Of a stretch of 64,000 nt of DNA, positions 15,004 through 23,436 are shown piece after piece. The position numbers were made by a program, and so were the translations under genes. Positions within the stretch are counted from its first letter, which is position 1. Every line of letters starts with the position of its first letter. The DNA is from an uncultured Catenibacillus sp. (GTDB lineage: Bacteria > Bacillota > Clostridia > Lachnospirales > Lachnospiraceae): NCBI GenBank assembly GCA_934339005.1, contig CAKRHR010000010.1:12958-76957 (forward strand). The letters are read 5' to 3'. Below the pieces are notes generated by a model. It did no database searches, had not been told where the DNA came from, and was given only the letters and a program-made list of their open reading frames with translations.

Positions 15004-15651
15004 ATGCGTTTAAGAAATGTAAAAGGTTCCCGCGAAACGATTGCGGCTCATGATAAAGTTATTGAAATTGGTACAGAATATAAGGGTAAATGGCATGAAT
15101 TATTTGGAAATGACAACCCGATTCACATCGAAGTTGGTATGGGTAAAGGTCAGTTTATTATGACACTTGCCAAAATGCACCCGGAAATTAATTATATCGG
15201 CATTGAAAAATATTCAAGCGTGCTTGTGCGTGCCCTTGAAAAATGCAGTGACTACGAAGGCAACAATATTCTTTTTATCCGTATGGATGCCGAAGTCATT
15301 GCCGATGTATTTGATAAGGACGAAATTGACCAGATTTATCTGAATTTCTCAGACCCATGGCCAAAGGACCGGCATGCAAAGCGCCGTCTGACTTCCAAAG
15401 AATTCTGGGCACGATATAACTGTTTCTTAAAACCTGAAGGCCGCGTGATTTTCAAAACAGATAATCGTCCATTGTTTGATTTCTCTCTGGAACAGGTAGA
15501 GGAAGCCGGCTGGATACTGGACAATTACACATTTGACCTGCACCACAGCGAATATGTGGAGGGCAATGTTATGACCGAATATGAAGAAAAATTTACTGCC
15601 AAAGGCAATCCTATCTGCCGACTTGTAGCACACAGAGATGTTTCCAAATAA
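15004..15651 (+). CDS. trmB: tRNA (guanine-N7-)-methyltransferase
   Basis: This 215-aa enzyme methylates G46 of tRNA variable loops using S-adenosylmethionine. The Rossmann SAM motif IHIEVGMGKGQF lies near residue 40, followed by YIGIEKYSSVLVRALEK. The family signature LNFSDPWPKDRHAKRRL (catalytic Asp) is at about 115-131, and FKTDNRPLFDFSLE follows. I chose ATG 15004 (MRLRNVKGS) because GGAGG sits 5 nt upstream; an earlier in-frame codon overlaps that site. Length matches bacterial TrmB. It appears monocistronic. Confidence 0.97.
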   Translation: MRLRNVKGSRETIAAHDKVIEIGTEYKGKWHELFGNDNPIHIEVGMGKGQFIMTLAKMHPEINYIGIEKYSSVLVRALEKCSDYEGNNILFIRMDAEVIADVFDKDEIDQIYLNFSDPWPKDRHAKRRLTSKEFWARYNCFLKPEGRVIFKTDNRPLFDFSLEQVEEAGWILDNYTFDLHHSEYVEGNVMTEYEEKFTAKGNPICRLVAHRDVSK

Positions 15652-15994
15652 TTCTATTTCGATATTAAATGATGTTAGGGTCAAAAGATATTTTGCCCCT
15701 AACTTGATGCCACGAATTACTCCGTAGCTAACGCTACTCCCGTAATTCTGAAACATTCAAAATCTGCTCATTTTCCATGATGCGGCTTATCCGGCTTGCA
15801 CAGAGGAATTTTGCCAAGGTCTTTTTCAAGACCTTTCATGCATTTGCACCAGCGCTCTAATTTTTTACGCAGAAAAACATGGTCGTACAGTACCATTGTC
15901 AATTTATGTTTGCAAAAACATTTCATAAAAGAAACGCCTCAATTCCTGAATTTGCATCATACTTTATGATATGCTCAGGATTTGAAGGCGTTCT
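15652..15994. other. Intergenic region with stem-loop and dispersed repeat
   Basis: This lies between convergent trmB and the lipid kinase gene. A 12-bp stem with one mismatch (TTAGGG at 15675 to CCCTAA at 15702) sits just after trmB and may act in termination, although no T-run follows. Copy B of the dispersed palindrome is at 15711-15750. The remainder holds no supported gene. Confidence 0.55.
15711..15750 (-). repeat. Dispersed 40-bp palindromic repeat, copy B
   Basis: Read on the minus strand this is AGAATTACGGGAGTAGC, then GTTA, then GCTACGGAGTAATTCGTG. The inner arms GTAGC/GCTAC and outer arms GAATTAC/GTAATTC are perfect inverted repeats. It is the best-paired of the three copies. Confidence 0.8.
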
Positions 15995-16921
15995 TTATTT
16001 TACGATTTCGAGTCTGGATTTTGGAACTAGTATCTGCACAGCATCCGGCACACACTCAATATGTACCGGCAATGGTCCAAAACGTTCTTTATCAAAATCA
16101 AGATTGAATATTCTGTCATCTTCTTTTTCAATGTCTACAGCTTTTGTTCTGAAATATTTGATACCCGGATGGTCTATCGTCTTTCCCTGACGCAGCTTAA
16201 ATAATACGCCTGGTGATTTCAGCAAGTCCATCGTATCCAGCGCAAGCACATCCAGATAACCGTCTGTCAGCGTCTGTATTGGATTTTTTGAACTGCCGCC
16301 AGCCATACTTCCGGCATTCCTGATTACAAGCACAGAAGTATCCATACTTCCGGTAAATTCCTTAGCTGTAAACTTTAACCGTGCCTTTGAGGTCATATTT
16401 TTGCCCGACACACTTCTGGCACTCTGCAAAGCATACGCAAGCTTTCCGAGAACAGCTTTACTTCGCATTGATGTATCAAATGCAGAATTTATCCCAAGTC
16501 CTGCCCCGGCAGAATTAATAAAATAACGGTCATTAACTTTTCCTGCATCCATCTTAATCGTTTCAAAGCTTTTAATCATACGGCAAAATGACTGCTTACT
16601 ACCACCCAGTCCTAAAAAATTGGCAAAATCATTTGCCGTACCACCCGGAATAATCGCTACAGGAGTATGATTTTCACCTGTAATCACACCATTGACAACA
16701 TCATGAACCGTGCCATCGCCGCCAACCGCTGTCACAAAATCATATTCTCCCTCAATCATCTTCTGGGCTTCTTTTAAAGCATCTTCTGCTTTATTTGTAT
16801 AAATTACATCCACATGATTCACTATCTGATTCATCATCAGACAGCCAATCACACTCTCTGTATAATTCAGTATCTCTTTATCCGACGCAGCCTCATTAAT
16901 AATAAACTTCGCCCTTTTCAT
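15995..16921 (-). CDS. Diacylglycerol kinase-family lipid kinase (YegS/DgkB-like)
   Basis: This 308-aa kinase has a DAGK catalytic domain at residues 1-130. The nucleotide-binding VGGDGTVHDVVNG (about 66-78) and IIPGGTANDFANFLG are both diagnostic. The C-terminal half (YFINSAGAGLGINSAFD, DGYLDV) matches the second domain. It would phosphorylate diacylglycerol or a related lipid on the cytoplasmic face. I chose ATG 16921 (MKRAKFI), which lies 1 bp after the upstream stop, so translation is probably coupled. It forms a cluster with the exonuclease and phosphoribosyltransferase genes. Confidence 0.92.
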   Translation of the reverse strand: MKRAKFIINEAASDKEILNYTESVIGCLMMNQIVNHVDVIYTNKAEDALKEAQKMIEGEYDFVTAVGGDGTVHDVVNGVITGENHTPVAIIPGGTANDFANFLGLGGSKQSFCRMIKSFETIKMDAGKVNDRYFINSAGAGLGINSAFDTSMRSKAVLGKLAYALQSARSVSGKNMTSKARLKFTAKEFTGSMDTSVLVIRNAGSMAGGSSKNPIQTLTDGYLDVLALDTMDLLKSPGVLFKLRQGKTIDHPGIKYFRTKAVDIEKEDDRIFNLDFDKERFGPLPVHIECVPDAVQILVPKSRLEIVK

Positions 16922-16922
16922 A

Positions 16923-17879
16923 TTACTCTTCGTTTCCTTTGTGTCGTTTTTCCCTGCGCTTTTCAAGCACATCCTTTTTAATCTGACGGATATTCTGTGC
17001 AGTCACCTCATCGACAATTCTCAACGTCTTAACTGCAATATAATGACCGTCATCCATGCGCTTGAATTTGATTTTACCGCGGATCCAGCCATGCTCAGGG
17101 CATAATGCCAGACAATAATAGTTCTTTGTCTTGGATACAAACCAACGGATCTTTTTTGGCGCCGGACATCCACAAACATAACAGCGTGTACTGCGTACCT
17201 CGCGATTTTCAAACGCTGCTTCCTTTGTGGCATATCCACGGGAAATGTATTTATAATAATTCTCGTATGTCAGATGAATTTCTTCTTTTTTGTTCTGCGG
17301 ATACTGATAATAATCCATCGTAAAATTATCCAGACATTTTTGTCTGTCCATCGCTGCAAATACTGCTGCGGTATATCTGGCATCTGCCAGTGCCCGATGA
17401 AAATCTCCCAGATTTGAAATATCAAAATATGCTGCTGCTACATCCAATGCACTGTTTGTCTGTATATCACTGTAAAAAAGTCTGAAAATCTTCTGCGCAT
17501 TAATATAATGAAATGGGCCTGGAAGCAAATCCAGCACATGATGATAAGAGAGATTTCTCTGAAACTCTGTCATGTCTGTATTGCCCCAGGTCACAAACAT
17601 AAAATCGTCGCCGCACCATAACAGGAAATCCAATGCTGCATCCGCAAAAGGAATGCCTGTTTTAAGCATCTCCTCGGAAATACCTGTAAGCTCTTTGGTC
17701 TTATAATGGAGTTTTTTGTAAACTCCGGGCTTGATAAACTGGCTGTAGCTGTCGCATATCTGTAATGATGCATCCAGTTTGACCGCACCGATTTCTATAA
17801 TTTCAAAGGGCATCCTGCTCTCCGAAGCACCCTTAATCATACTTTGATTCCATTCGAAATCCACGACTACATAATTCAT
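16923..17879 (-). CDS. DEDDh 3'-5' exonuclease with C-terminal zinc-binding tail
   Basis: This 318-aa protein has an RNase T/DnaQ-like exonuclease domain (residues 1-180). VVDFEWNQ supplies the first Asp and Glu, TWGNTDMTEFQ gives the second motif, and FHRALADARYTA holds the His and last Asp. The C-terminal 120 residues carry CYVCGCPAPKK ... CLALCPEHGW, a probable zinc-binding element, then a basic segment ending KRREKRHKGNEE. The substrate could be RNA or DNA ends. It lies just upstream of the lipid kinase gene (1-bp gap) and downstream of the PRTase-like gene (15 bp). Confidence 0.9.
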   Translation of the reverse strand: MNYVVVDFEWNQSMIKGASESRMPFEIIEIGAVKLDASLQICDSYSQFIKPGVYKKLHYKTKELTGISEEMLKTGIPFADAALDFLLWCGDDFMFVTWGNTDMTEFQRNLSYHHVLDLLPGPFHYINAQKIFRLFYSDIQTNSALDVAAAYFDISNLGDFHRALADARYTAAVFAAMDRQKCLDNFTMDYYQYPQNKKEEIHLTYENYYKYISRGYATKEAAFENREVRSTRCYVCGCPAPKKIRWFVSKTKNYYCLALCPEHGWIRGKIKFKRMDDGHYIAVKTLRIVDEVTAQNIRQIKKDVLEKRREKRHKGNEE

Positions 17880-17894
17880 GAAATAAACAACACC

Positions 17895-18536
17895 TTACAA
17901 TTTAGAATAGCCGTAACTGTTCACAATCGCCTCGATTTTCTCGTGATTACGGCAATACGGACAATCCGCATGTGAATATGTATGGTATTCAGGCACATCC
18001 TCGGCTGTAAATATCGTCTGAATCTTCATGCCGTGAGATTCTTTTGCTGCACTGAAAATAGCCGCAATACCACATACCTGTCCTTTGTAATATTCAATAC
18101 ACTCAACAGCTCTGTCAATCGTCTTACCTGTTGTCGCTGAAGCAACGAGCAGAAGTACCTGCTGATTTGCAATCATTCGCTGTGTATTGTCCCTGAAAAT
18201 CATCTGCCCCATCTGATTAAATTCAGGTGTAACTACAGAAATATTCTTTCCTGTATTCATGGAATATACCGATGTATCTGCCAGAACTTCTGCCATAAAT
18301 GCACCAATAACCTCTGTGCCGTCCATGCAGATAATCGTATCTACAGAAGTATTTGACACATATCTGGATGCCAGCTCTTTCGCAGTTTCACGCGCGTTAT
18401 TATGACGGCATTTAACTGTAGACATATCAATATACATATTGATATGCGAATGGCTCGTTGCAAAATGACCTTCCATAATTTTGATTCTGGCTTTCGGATT
18501 GCTTTTTGATCTTAAATCTCTTAATCTCTGTTCCAT
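17895..18536 (-). CDS. Phosphoribosyltransferase-like protein (OPRT-type fold, atypical PRPP loop)
   Basis: This 213-aa protein resembles the orotate phosphoribosyltransferase-like proteins of Lachnospiraceae. TIICMDGTEVIGAFMAEVL is the hydrophobic strand-loop region, and VLLLVASATTGKTIDRAVE corresponds to the PRPP loop. That loop lacks the acidic pair usually seen before TTG (here VASATTGKT), so true transferase activity is uncertain. The C-terminus has ADCPYCRNHEKIEAI, a possible metal site. I favour ATG 18536 (MEQRLRD) with GGGGG upstream; ATG 18551 is an alternative. It leads the small operon with the exonuclease and lipid kinase. Confidence 0.75.
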   Translation of the reverse strand: MEQRLRDLRSKSNPKARIKIMEGHFATSHSHINMYIDMSTVKCRHNNARETAKELASRYVSNTSVDTIICMDGTEVIGAFMAEVLADTSVYSMNTGKNISVVTPEFNQMGQMIFRDNTQRMIANQQVLLLVASATTGKTIDRAVECIEYYKGQVCGIAAIFSAAKESHGMKIQTIFTAEDVPEYHTYSHADCPYCRNHEKIEAIVNSYGYSKL

Positions 18537-18626
18537 ATCCCATACCCCCATAAGATTTTTTAGCAACCTTATTTTACCACACTCCATTATAAATGTACAG
18601 TTTTTATAAATGCCGACGCAAAGCGT

Positions 18627-18719
18627 TTACCGTACAGTTGCATATTTTCTTTTAATATTCAATACCAGAGCAACAATGCCCCAGAACATCATAAGAATCA
18701 CAACACCTGCCTTTTTCAT
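18627..18719 (-). CDS. 30-aa single-helix membrane peptide
   Basis: This short ORF starts at ATG 18717-18719 behind GGGGGAATTTTT and ends at TAA 18627. Its product is MKKAGVVILMMFWGIVALVL followed by NIKRKYATVR: one membrane helix with a basic C-terminal tail. It lies 31 bp downstream of the large surface protein gene on the same strand, so it may be the last gene of that transcript. Good ribosome binding site and clean helix-plus-charge pattern support it, but no homology is known to me. Confidence 0.5.
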   Translation of the reverse strand: MKKAGVVILMMFWGIVALVLNIKRKYATVR

Positions 18720-18750
18720 AAAAATTCCCCCTTCGTTTATAAAAAGATTT

Positions 18751-21381
18751 TTATTTTGTTTTCTTTTTGTGAATTAACAGTATCGCTGCAGCAATAACTG
18801 CACATCCACTGACACAAAGGATACTGATCCATAAAACAGGATTCATTTCATCACCTGTTTTTGGTGAACCAGAAGTCAGATTACCATTCAGAGTATACGT
18901 ATTTTCGAAAGTCATTTTATTTACAATATTCTTCTGATCGATCGTATACCATATGCCATCTTTTGTCTTCTCTGTCTTTATTGCATAAATTTGTAAACTG
19001 GTTGTATTTGTATTCAAATCAGTTTTTGGCATAATACCCCATACTGCATCCGAATATGTCCAGTTTTTAGTATTACCCTTAACTTCTCGTACGAAGAAAC
19101 CTTCACATATAAGTTCGTATACTTGTGATGCCGGTCCGCTGATAACCATCTTTCCGTCATATGAACCTTTACCATTTGTCTTAATCTGTGCCGTATAAGT
19201 AACATCTTTATATTTGATTTCGTTGCTATTTCCAATATTAAAGATTTCAAATTTGAATGTTTCCTCACCCGGTGCTATATTGCCATTCTGTTTAACTGTT
19301 TTGGTAAATGGTATTTCATAATTTATAACAGGATCATCAACTTCTTCAGGCTTGTTAAGTGTGTATACATTCTCAAAAGTCATCTGCGCTACAGGCTGTT
19401 CCTGATCTATCATATAACGCACACTATCACCAGATTGTTCTTTCTTTGTTGCGTATATCTGGAAACCATTTTTTTCAGCATCCAAAGCGCCCACAGGCAT
19501 TACACTCCACACCGCATCCGAGTATGTCCAGTTTTGCGTTGTTCCTTTAACTTCTCGTACAAAAAAGCCTTCGCATACAAATTCTCTCACCTGTGATGAC
19601 GGTCCGCTGATAACAAGTTTTCCGTCATATGTTCCTTTGCCATTTGTCTTGACAGATGCTGTATATGTAACATCCTTATAATTATTTTCATTACCGTTGC
19701 CAATATCAAAAATTTCAAACTTGAAAATCTCTTCGCCCGGTGCTACATTACCATCTTGTTTAACTGTTTTGGTAAACGGTATTTCATAAGTCACAAGAGG
19801 ATCTTCCGGTTTATTAAGTGTAAATACATTTTCAAAGGTCATCCGCTCTACAGGATGTTCATGATCCACACTATAATACACTCCGTTGTCCGACTGTTCT
19901 GCTTTCGTCGCATAAATCTGTAATTTACTTTCGCTTGTATCCGTAGAAATGTCAGGCATCACACTCCATACAACATCCGAATACGTCCAGTTTTCAATCG
20001 TTGACTTAACCTCTCGTACAAAAAAGCCTTCACACACAAATTCTCTGACTTGTGAAACCGGTCCACTGATCACAAGTTCTCCATCATATGCTCCTTTACC
20101 GTTTGTCTTAATATCTGCCGTATAAGTAACATCTTTATAGCTGTTTTCATTACCATTTCCGATATCAAAAATTTCAAATTTAAATGTTTCTTCGCCCGGC
20201 GCGATATCTCCGGCCTGTTTAACTGTCTTTGTAAAAGGTATTTTATAAGTTTCCACACGTTCATCTGTGATAAAGTGCACATTTTTATATAAGTTCAAAT
20301 GATTATGCCCATCTGCTTGCTGCAAAAGATTAATTTTCGTACCTTCAGAATCTACAGCCATTGCATAACTCAACGTATACACTGAATCAATCACAGGTGC
20401 CGGGTCAATTGCCGGAATATTTTCTACATTTGTATTTTTTGCATCAATTTCCACTGCACCAACAGTAAAATCACCGTTACATCCGGAAGGAAACTGTCCA
20501 TCAAGTATAACTTTGCTTCCACCTTCAATCCTTAAATCACCTCTGGCCCAGATTGCTGAATCTGCTGTTGATATTGACTGAATATCACCATTATGTATCT
20601 TTAAATTTCCTCCTGCAAATAAACCAGGATAATAACTCTTTGCTGTCACTTTTGAATCATTAATCGTAATATTACCTGAATTAATAAATGCAGCATTACA
20701 ATTTTCTGCTGTTGATGTAAGCTCTACATCACAGTTATTCTCAATATACAGCTCATATGCATCAACACCCGCATATAATCCTGAAGATTTTAGCTTCGTA
20801 TTGTTTAAATGTACCTTTTTGTCACTGCCAATACCTAAACCTTCAGGCGCTAAGATTGTCATTTCAATATTTTTAATGGTTACATTGCCCATGGCAGAAA
20901 TTCCGTCATGTGTACTTCCGCCGACATTGATTGATAAATTTCCGGTTCCGTCAAACTCAATATCACCGGCAACACCAATACCGCCATCATCAGATAATGT
21001 GATTGAATTATTACCATTCAATGTAATTGTCAACTTCAGATTTTCACTTGAATAAATACCATATCCGGATTTAACTTGCGTAATCACAGCACTGCTTAAT
21101 GTAATGTTTCCTGTCGCAGGATCATACACTGCAGTCCCGCCGCCGCAATTTATAGTGAGTTTGTCGCTCGTAAATTCCTCACCATTCACCCAGATTTTGT
21201 ATTCAACGGCCGAAGCAGGTGCCGGCATATCTTCTACGGACATCTCTGCAAAATCTTCCTCAGCTTCCATTTCAGTCGTTGCCACTGGTTCTTCATCAAA
21301 TTCATCTGCAAATGTATAAGCAGGCATCAAACCTATGATCATTACAATACAAAACAAAATACTTAATAACCGTTTCTTCAT
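18751..21381 (-). CDS. Large sortase-anchored surface protein with three pilin-like repeats
   Basis: The 876-aa product has a signal peptide (MKKRLLSILFCIVMIIGLMPAYTFA). A repetitive beta-strand region at about 60-340 looks like a carbohydrate-binding or beta-helical domain (ITLNGNNSITLSDDGG, NITINDSKVTAKS). Three repeats of about 150 residues follow, each starting IPFTKTVKQ and containing FKFEIF, GKG-YDG, SGP and FFVREVK, resembling the isopeptide-bonded Spy0128/FctA-type pilin fold. It ends SPKTGDE plus membrane helix plus HKKKTK, a sortase sorting signal. I chose ATG 21381 behind AAAGGAG rather than the upstream frame. The response regulator gene lies upstream on the same strand. Role: adhesion or surface display. 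Confidence 0.87.
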   Translation of the reverse strand: MKKRLLSILFCIVMIIGLMPAYTFADEFDEEPVATTEMEAEEDFAEMSVEDMPAPASAVEYKIWVNGEEFTSDKLTINCGGGTAVYDPATGNITLSSAVITQVKSGYGIYSSENLKLTITLNGNNSITLSDDGGIGVAGDIEFDGTGNLSINVGGSTHDGISAMGNVTIKNIEMTILAPEGLGIGSDKKVHLNNTKLKSSGLYAGVDAYELYIENNCDVELTSTAENCNAAFINSGNITINDSKVTAKSYYPGLFAGGNLKIHNGDIQSISTADSAIWARGDLRIEGGSKVILDGQFPSGCNGDFTVGAVEIDAKNTNVENIPAIDPAPVIDSVYTLSYAMAVDSEGTKINLLQQADGHNHLNLYKNVHFITDERVETYKIPFTKTVKQAGDIAPGEETFKFEIFDIGNGNENSYKDVTYTADIKTNGKGAYDGELVISGPVSQVREFVCEGFFVREVKSTIENWTYSDVVWSVMPDISTDTSESKLQIYATKAEQSDNGVYYSVDHEHPVERMTFENVFTLNKPEDPLVTYEIPFTKTVKQDGNVAPGEEIFKFEIFDIGNGNENNYKDVTYTASVKTNGKGTYDGKLVISGPSSQVREFVCEGFFVREVKGTTQNWTYSDAVWSVMPVGALDAEKNGFQIYATKKEQSGDSVRYMIDQEQPVAQMTFENVYTLNKPEEVDDPVINYEIPFTKTVKQNGNIAPGEETFKFEIFNIGNSNEIKYKDVTYTAQIKTNGKGSYDGKMVISGPASQVYELICEGFFVREVKGNTKNWTYSDAVWGIMPKTDLNTNTTSLQIYAIKTEKTKDGIWYTIDQKNIVNKMTFENTYTLNGNLTSGSPKTGDEMNPVLWISILCVSGCAVIAAAILLIHKKKTK

Positions 21382-21500
21382 AATCGACATCTCCTTTCCG
21401 CTCTTTTCCGACAATTTTATGTATAAACGCATCCTCCTTTCATCATGTCGGAGTACACCTATGTTATAATTTTATTATACAAGAGCCTTCAATCAATGTC

Positions 21501-21518
21501 ACTGTACGAAGGTACAGT
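21501..21518. other. Short perfect stem-loop between response regulator and surface protein
   Basis: ACTGTAC-GAAG-GTACAGT forms a 7-bp stem with a 4-nt loop. A weak T-run exists only on the plus strand, so it may be a weak terminator or a regulatory palindrome rather than the end of the response regulator transcript. Confidence 0.4.
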
Positions 21519-21521
21519 CTT

Positions 21522-22151
21522 TTATTCTTCCAGGTTTACAACAAGCTTACTTTCGATTGCCGCAGCGATCAACTGCTGCTTTGAATGAAAGCCGCATTTT
21601 ACCATCATCTGTTTCATATGATATTTCACTGTACGCTCTTCAATAAATAATTTTTTCCCAATAGCAGCATACGCATATCCACGGATATAAAGACGTAAAA
21701 TATTTTTTTGCATATCAGAAAGTTCATCCGACCATGCCTCCCCAATTTTCACATTTGGAGAACGATCCGGGAAAAAGTGCTTTCCTTCCATAGTCTGTTG
21801 TATGACATCCATAATCTCATTTTTTGTATGATCTTTATACCACAGACTTTCCACACCAATTTGTCGTGCTTTATCAAGAATTTCCTGGGCAATAAGCGAT
21901 GTCACTATAATAATTTTAATATGCGGTTGTTGCCGTTTAATTTTTTCTGCGGCAATCAATCCCGAATGACCATGCTTTGTCTGTACGTTCATCAAAATCA
22001 AATCAACACGGTGATTTCCACAATATCGAGGTGCGCACTCTGCATCTTCCAAAATATCAGTCAATATATAATTATCGTTCTTATCTAACATCGCTTCAAA
22101 AAAACCGGCATCTATTTTATTATCTTCAACAAGCAATATATAAATATGCAT
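21522..22151 (-). CDS. LuxR-type response regulator lacking the phosphoacceptor Asp
   Basis: The 209-aa protein has an N-terminal receiver domain (residues 1-120) and a C-terminal LuxR-family HTH (about 145-205, QKNILRLYIRGYAYAAIGKKLFIEERTVKYHMKQMM). The acidic pocket is present (VEDN), as are the Thr/Ser and Lys positions. The expected phosphorylation site in LILM-D is Asn55 (LILMNVQT, codon AAC). It is therefore probably a phosphorylation-independent (pseudo-receiver) regulator. The start is ATG 22151 behind GGGGGGAGG. No sensor kinase is adjacent. It lies upstream of the surface protein gene on the same strand, a likely target or co-transcribed gene. Confidence 0.88.
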   Translation of the reverse strand: MHIYILLVEDNKIDAGFFEAMLDKNDNYILTDILEDAECAPRYCGNHRVDLILMNVQTKHGHSGLIAAEKIKRQQPHIKIIIVTSLIAQEILDKARQIGVESLWYKDHTKNEIMDVIQQTMEGKHFFPDRSPNVKIGEAWSDELSDMQKNILRLYIRGYAYAAIGKKLFIEERTVKYHMKQMMVKCGFHSKQQLIAAAIESKLVVNLEE

Positions 22152-22390
22152 ATCGCAGCCTCCCCCCATGTTAATATATATCTATAAAATACCATATACC
22201 GGCAAATAAGGTCAAATTTTTATGTCGAAATACTGCGATTTTTCAGGATTTTTGTAGCAAAAACATGAAACTTTTATATTAAAGTTTCGTTGAGCTTTGA
22301 CGCTTGTTGTGCTATGATAAATACGATTACATTATTATTTTTTGATCATACGTTAAACAAGTTTTCTGGCAAATAATAAAAGGAGTTATT

Positions 22391-23362
22391 ATGCGTCAAA
22401 AATTTTTCATACACCACTTTTTGATTTATATAAGCGTTATGCTTTTAATATTAATTGGCTGTTGTTCCTGCAATCATACAAGTGCCAGCCATGCTTCAAA
22501 TACAGGAAAGCAAAACTTAAACGCCTCAGACAAAGAAGGGGGCACACGTGATAATACACCATATGTACTTACACCTGAAGCTTCAGGCAAAACTGTCTAC
22601 GAAAATGAGTTTGCTGTCATTGATGCCTCTCACTCCGATCAGGGTTATGTGATGATTCATTATCTTGGAACCTGTGAGAAAGTCAAGGTTCAGCTGATTG
22701 GTTCTAACGAAGAACCCTATACGTATCTTTTAAATCAATCTTGTGAATGGAATACGTTTCCTTTCAGTATGGGCAGTGATAACTATACTGTAAGAATCCT
22801 TGAAAATGTTGGAGGCGATTCCTATGCGATTGCTCTGACACAGGAGATTACAGTATCCCTTGAAAATGATTTCCTGCCGTTTTTATATCCTAATCAATAC
22901 GTTAATTTTTCTGCTGACTCACAAGCAGTTTCTATGGCGCAGGAGCTTTCTTCCGGTGCGGATACAGATTTGGACGTTGTCAGCAACATCTATCATTATA
23001 TTATTCAAAATATAAGTTATGATACCAAAAAGGCTGAAACCGTCACTTATGGATATACACCGGATATTGATGATACGCTGGCAACAGGCAAAGGTATTTG
23101 TTTTGACTATGCCGCTTTAATGACTGCTATGCTTCGTACACAGCATATCCCAACCCGACTCGAGGTCGGTTATTCCGGAGAGGCTTATCATGCCTGGATC
23201 AGTACTTATATCAAGGATATTGGTTGGATTGATAATATTATTGAATTTGATGGCAATGAGTGGAAACTTATGGATCCGACACTTGCCGCAGAAAATTCCG
23301 AAGAAGCTGCTGAAAAATATATTGGTGACGGCAGTAACTATACAGTTAAATATTATTATTGA
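22391..23362 (+). CDS. Transglutaminase-like lipoprotein
   Basis: The 323-aa protein has a hydrophobic lipoprotein-type N-terminus (LILIGCCSCNH). A beta domain at about 60-165 is followed by a transglutaminase-core (cysteine peptidase-like) domain. The catalytic triad is visible: Cys237 in GKGICFDYA, His267 in YHAWIS and Asp295 in KLMDPTL. Bacterial members act as proteases or peptidoglycan/protein cross-linking enzymes at the cell surface. It begins behind AAAAGGAGTTATT and precedes the pilus-like operon by 74 bp, with a stem-loop in between. A role in processing or attaching the fibre is a guess from position. Confidence 0.88.
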   Translation: MRQKFFIHHFLIYISVMLLILIGCCSCNHTSASHASNTGKQNLNASDKEGGTRDNTPYVLTPEASGKTVYENEFAVIDASHSDQGYVMIHYLGTCEKVKVQLIGSNEEPYTYLLNQSCEWNTFPFSMGSDNYTVRILENVGGDSYAIALTQEITVSLENDFLPFLYPNQYVNFSADSQAVSMAQELSSGADTDLDVVSNIYHYIIQNISYDTKKAETVTYGYTPDIDDTLATGKGICFDYAALMTAMLRTQHIPTRLEVGYSGEAYHAWISTYIKDIGWIDNIIEFDGNEWKLMDPTLAAENSEEAAEKYIGDGSNYTVKYYY

Positions 23363-23374
23363 TTCAGGGTACGC

Positions 23375-23411
23375 TTCAAAACCTATACATTATATGTATA
23401 CAGGTTTTGAA
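23375..23411 (+). terminator. Stem-loop between transglutaminase and pilC-like genes
   Basis: TTCAAAACCT (23375-23384) pairs with AGGTTTTGAA (23402-23411), with a further inner TACAT/ATGTA helix. TAACACTTTTTT follows, so it may be a leaky terminator setting different levels for the two genes. Confidence 0.6.
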
Positions 23412-23436
23412 TAACACTTTTTTGAAAGGAGCCACT

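Noticed and set aside
15879..16190. 103-codon ORF opposite the lipid kinase 3' end
   Set aside because: It overlaps a well-supported gene on the other strand and shows no domain or start signal.
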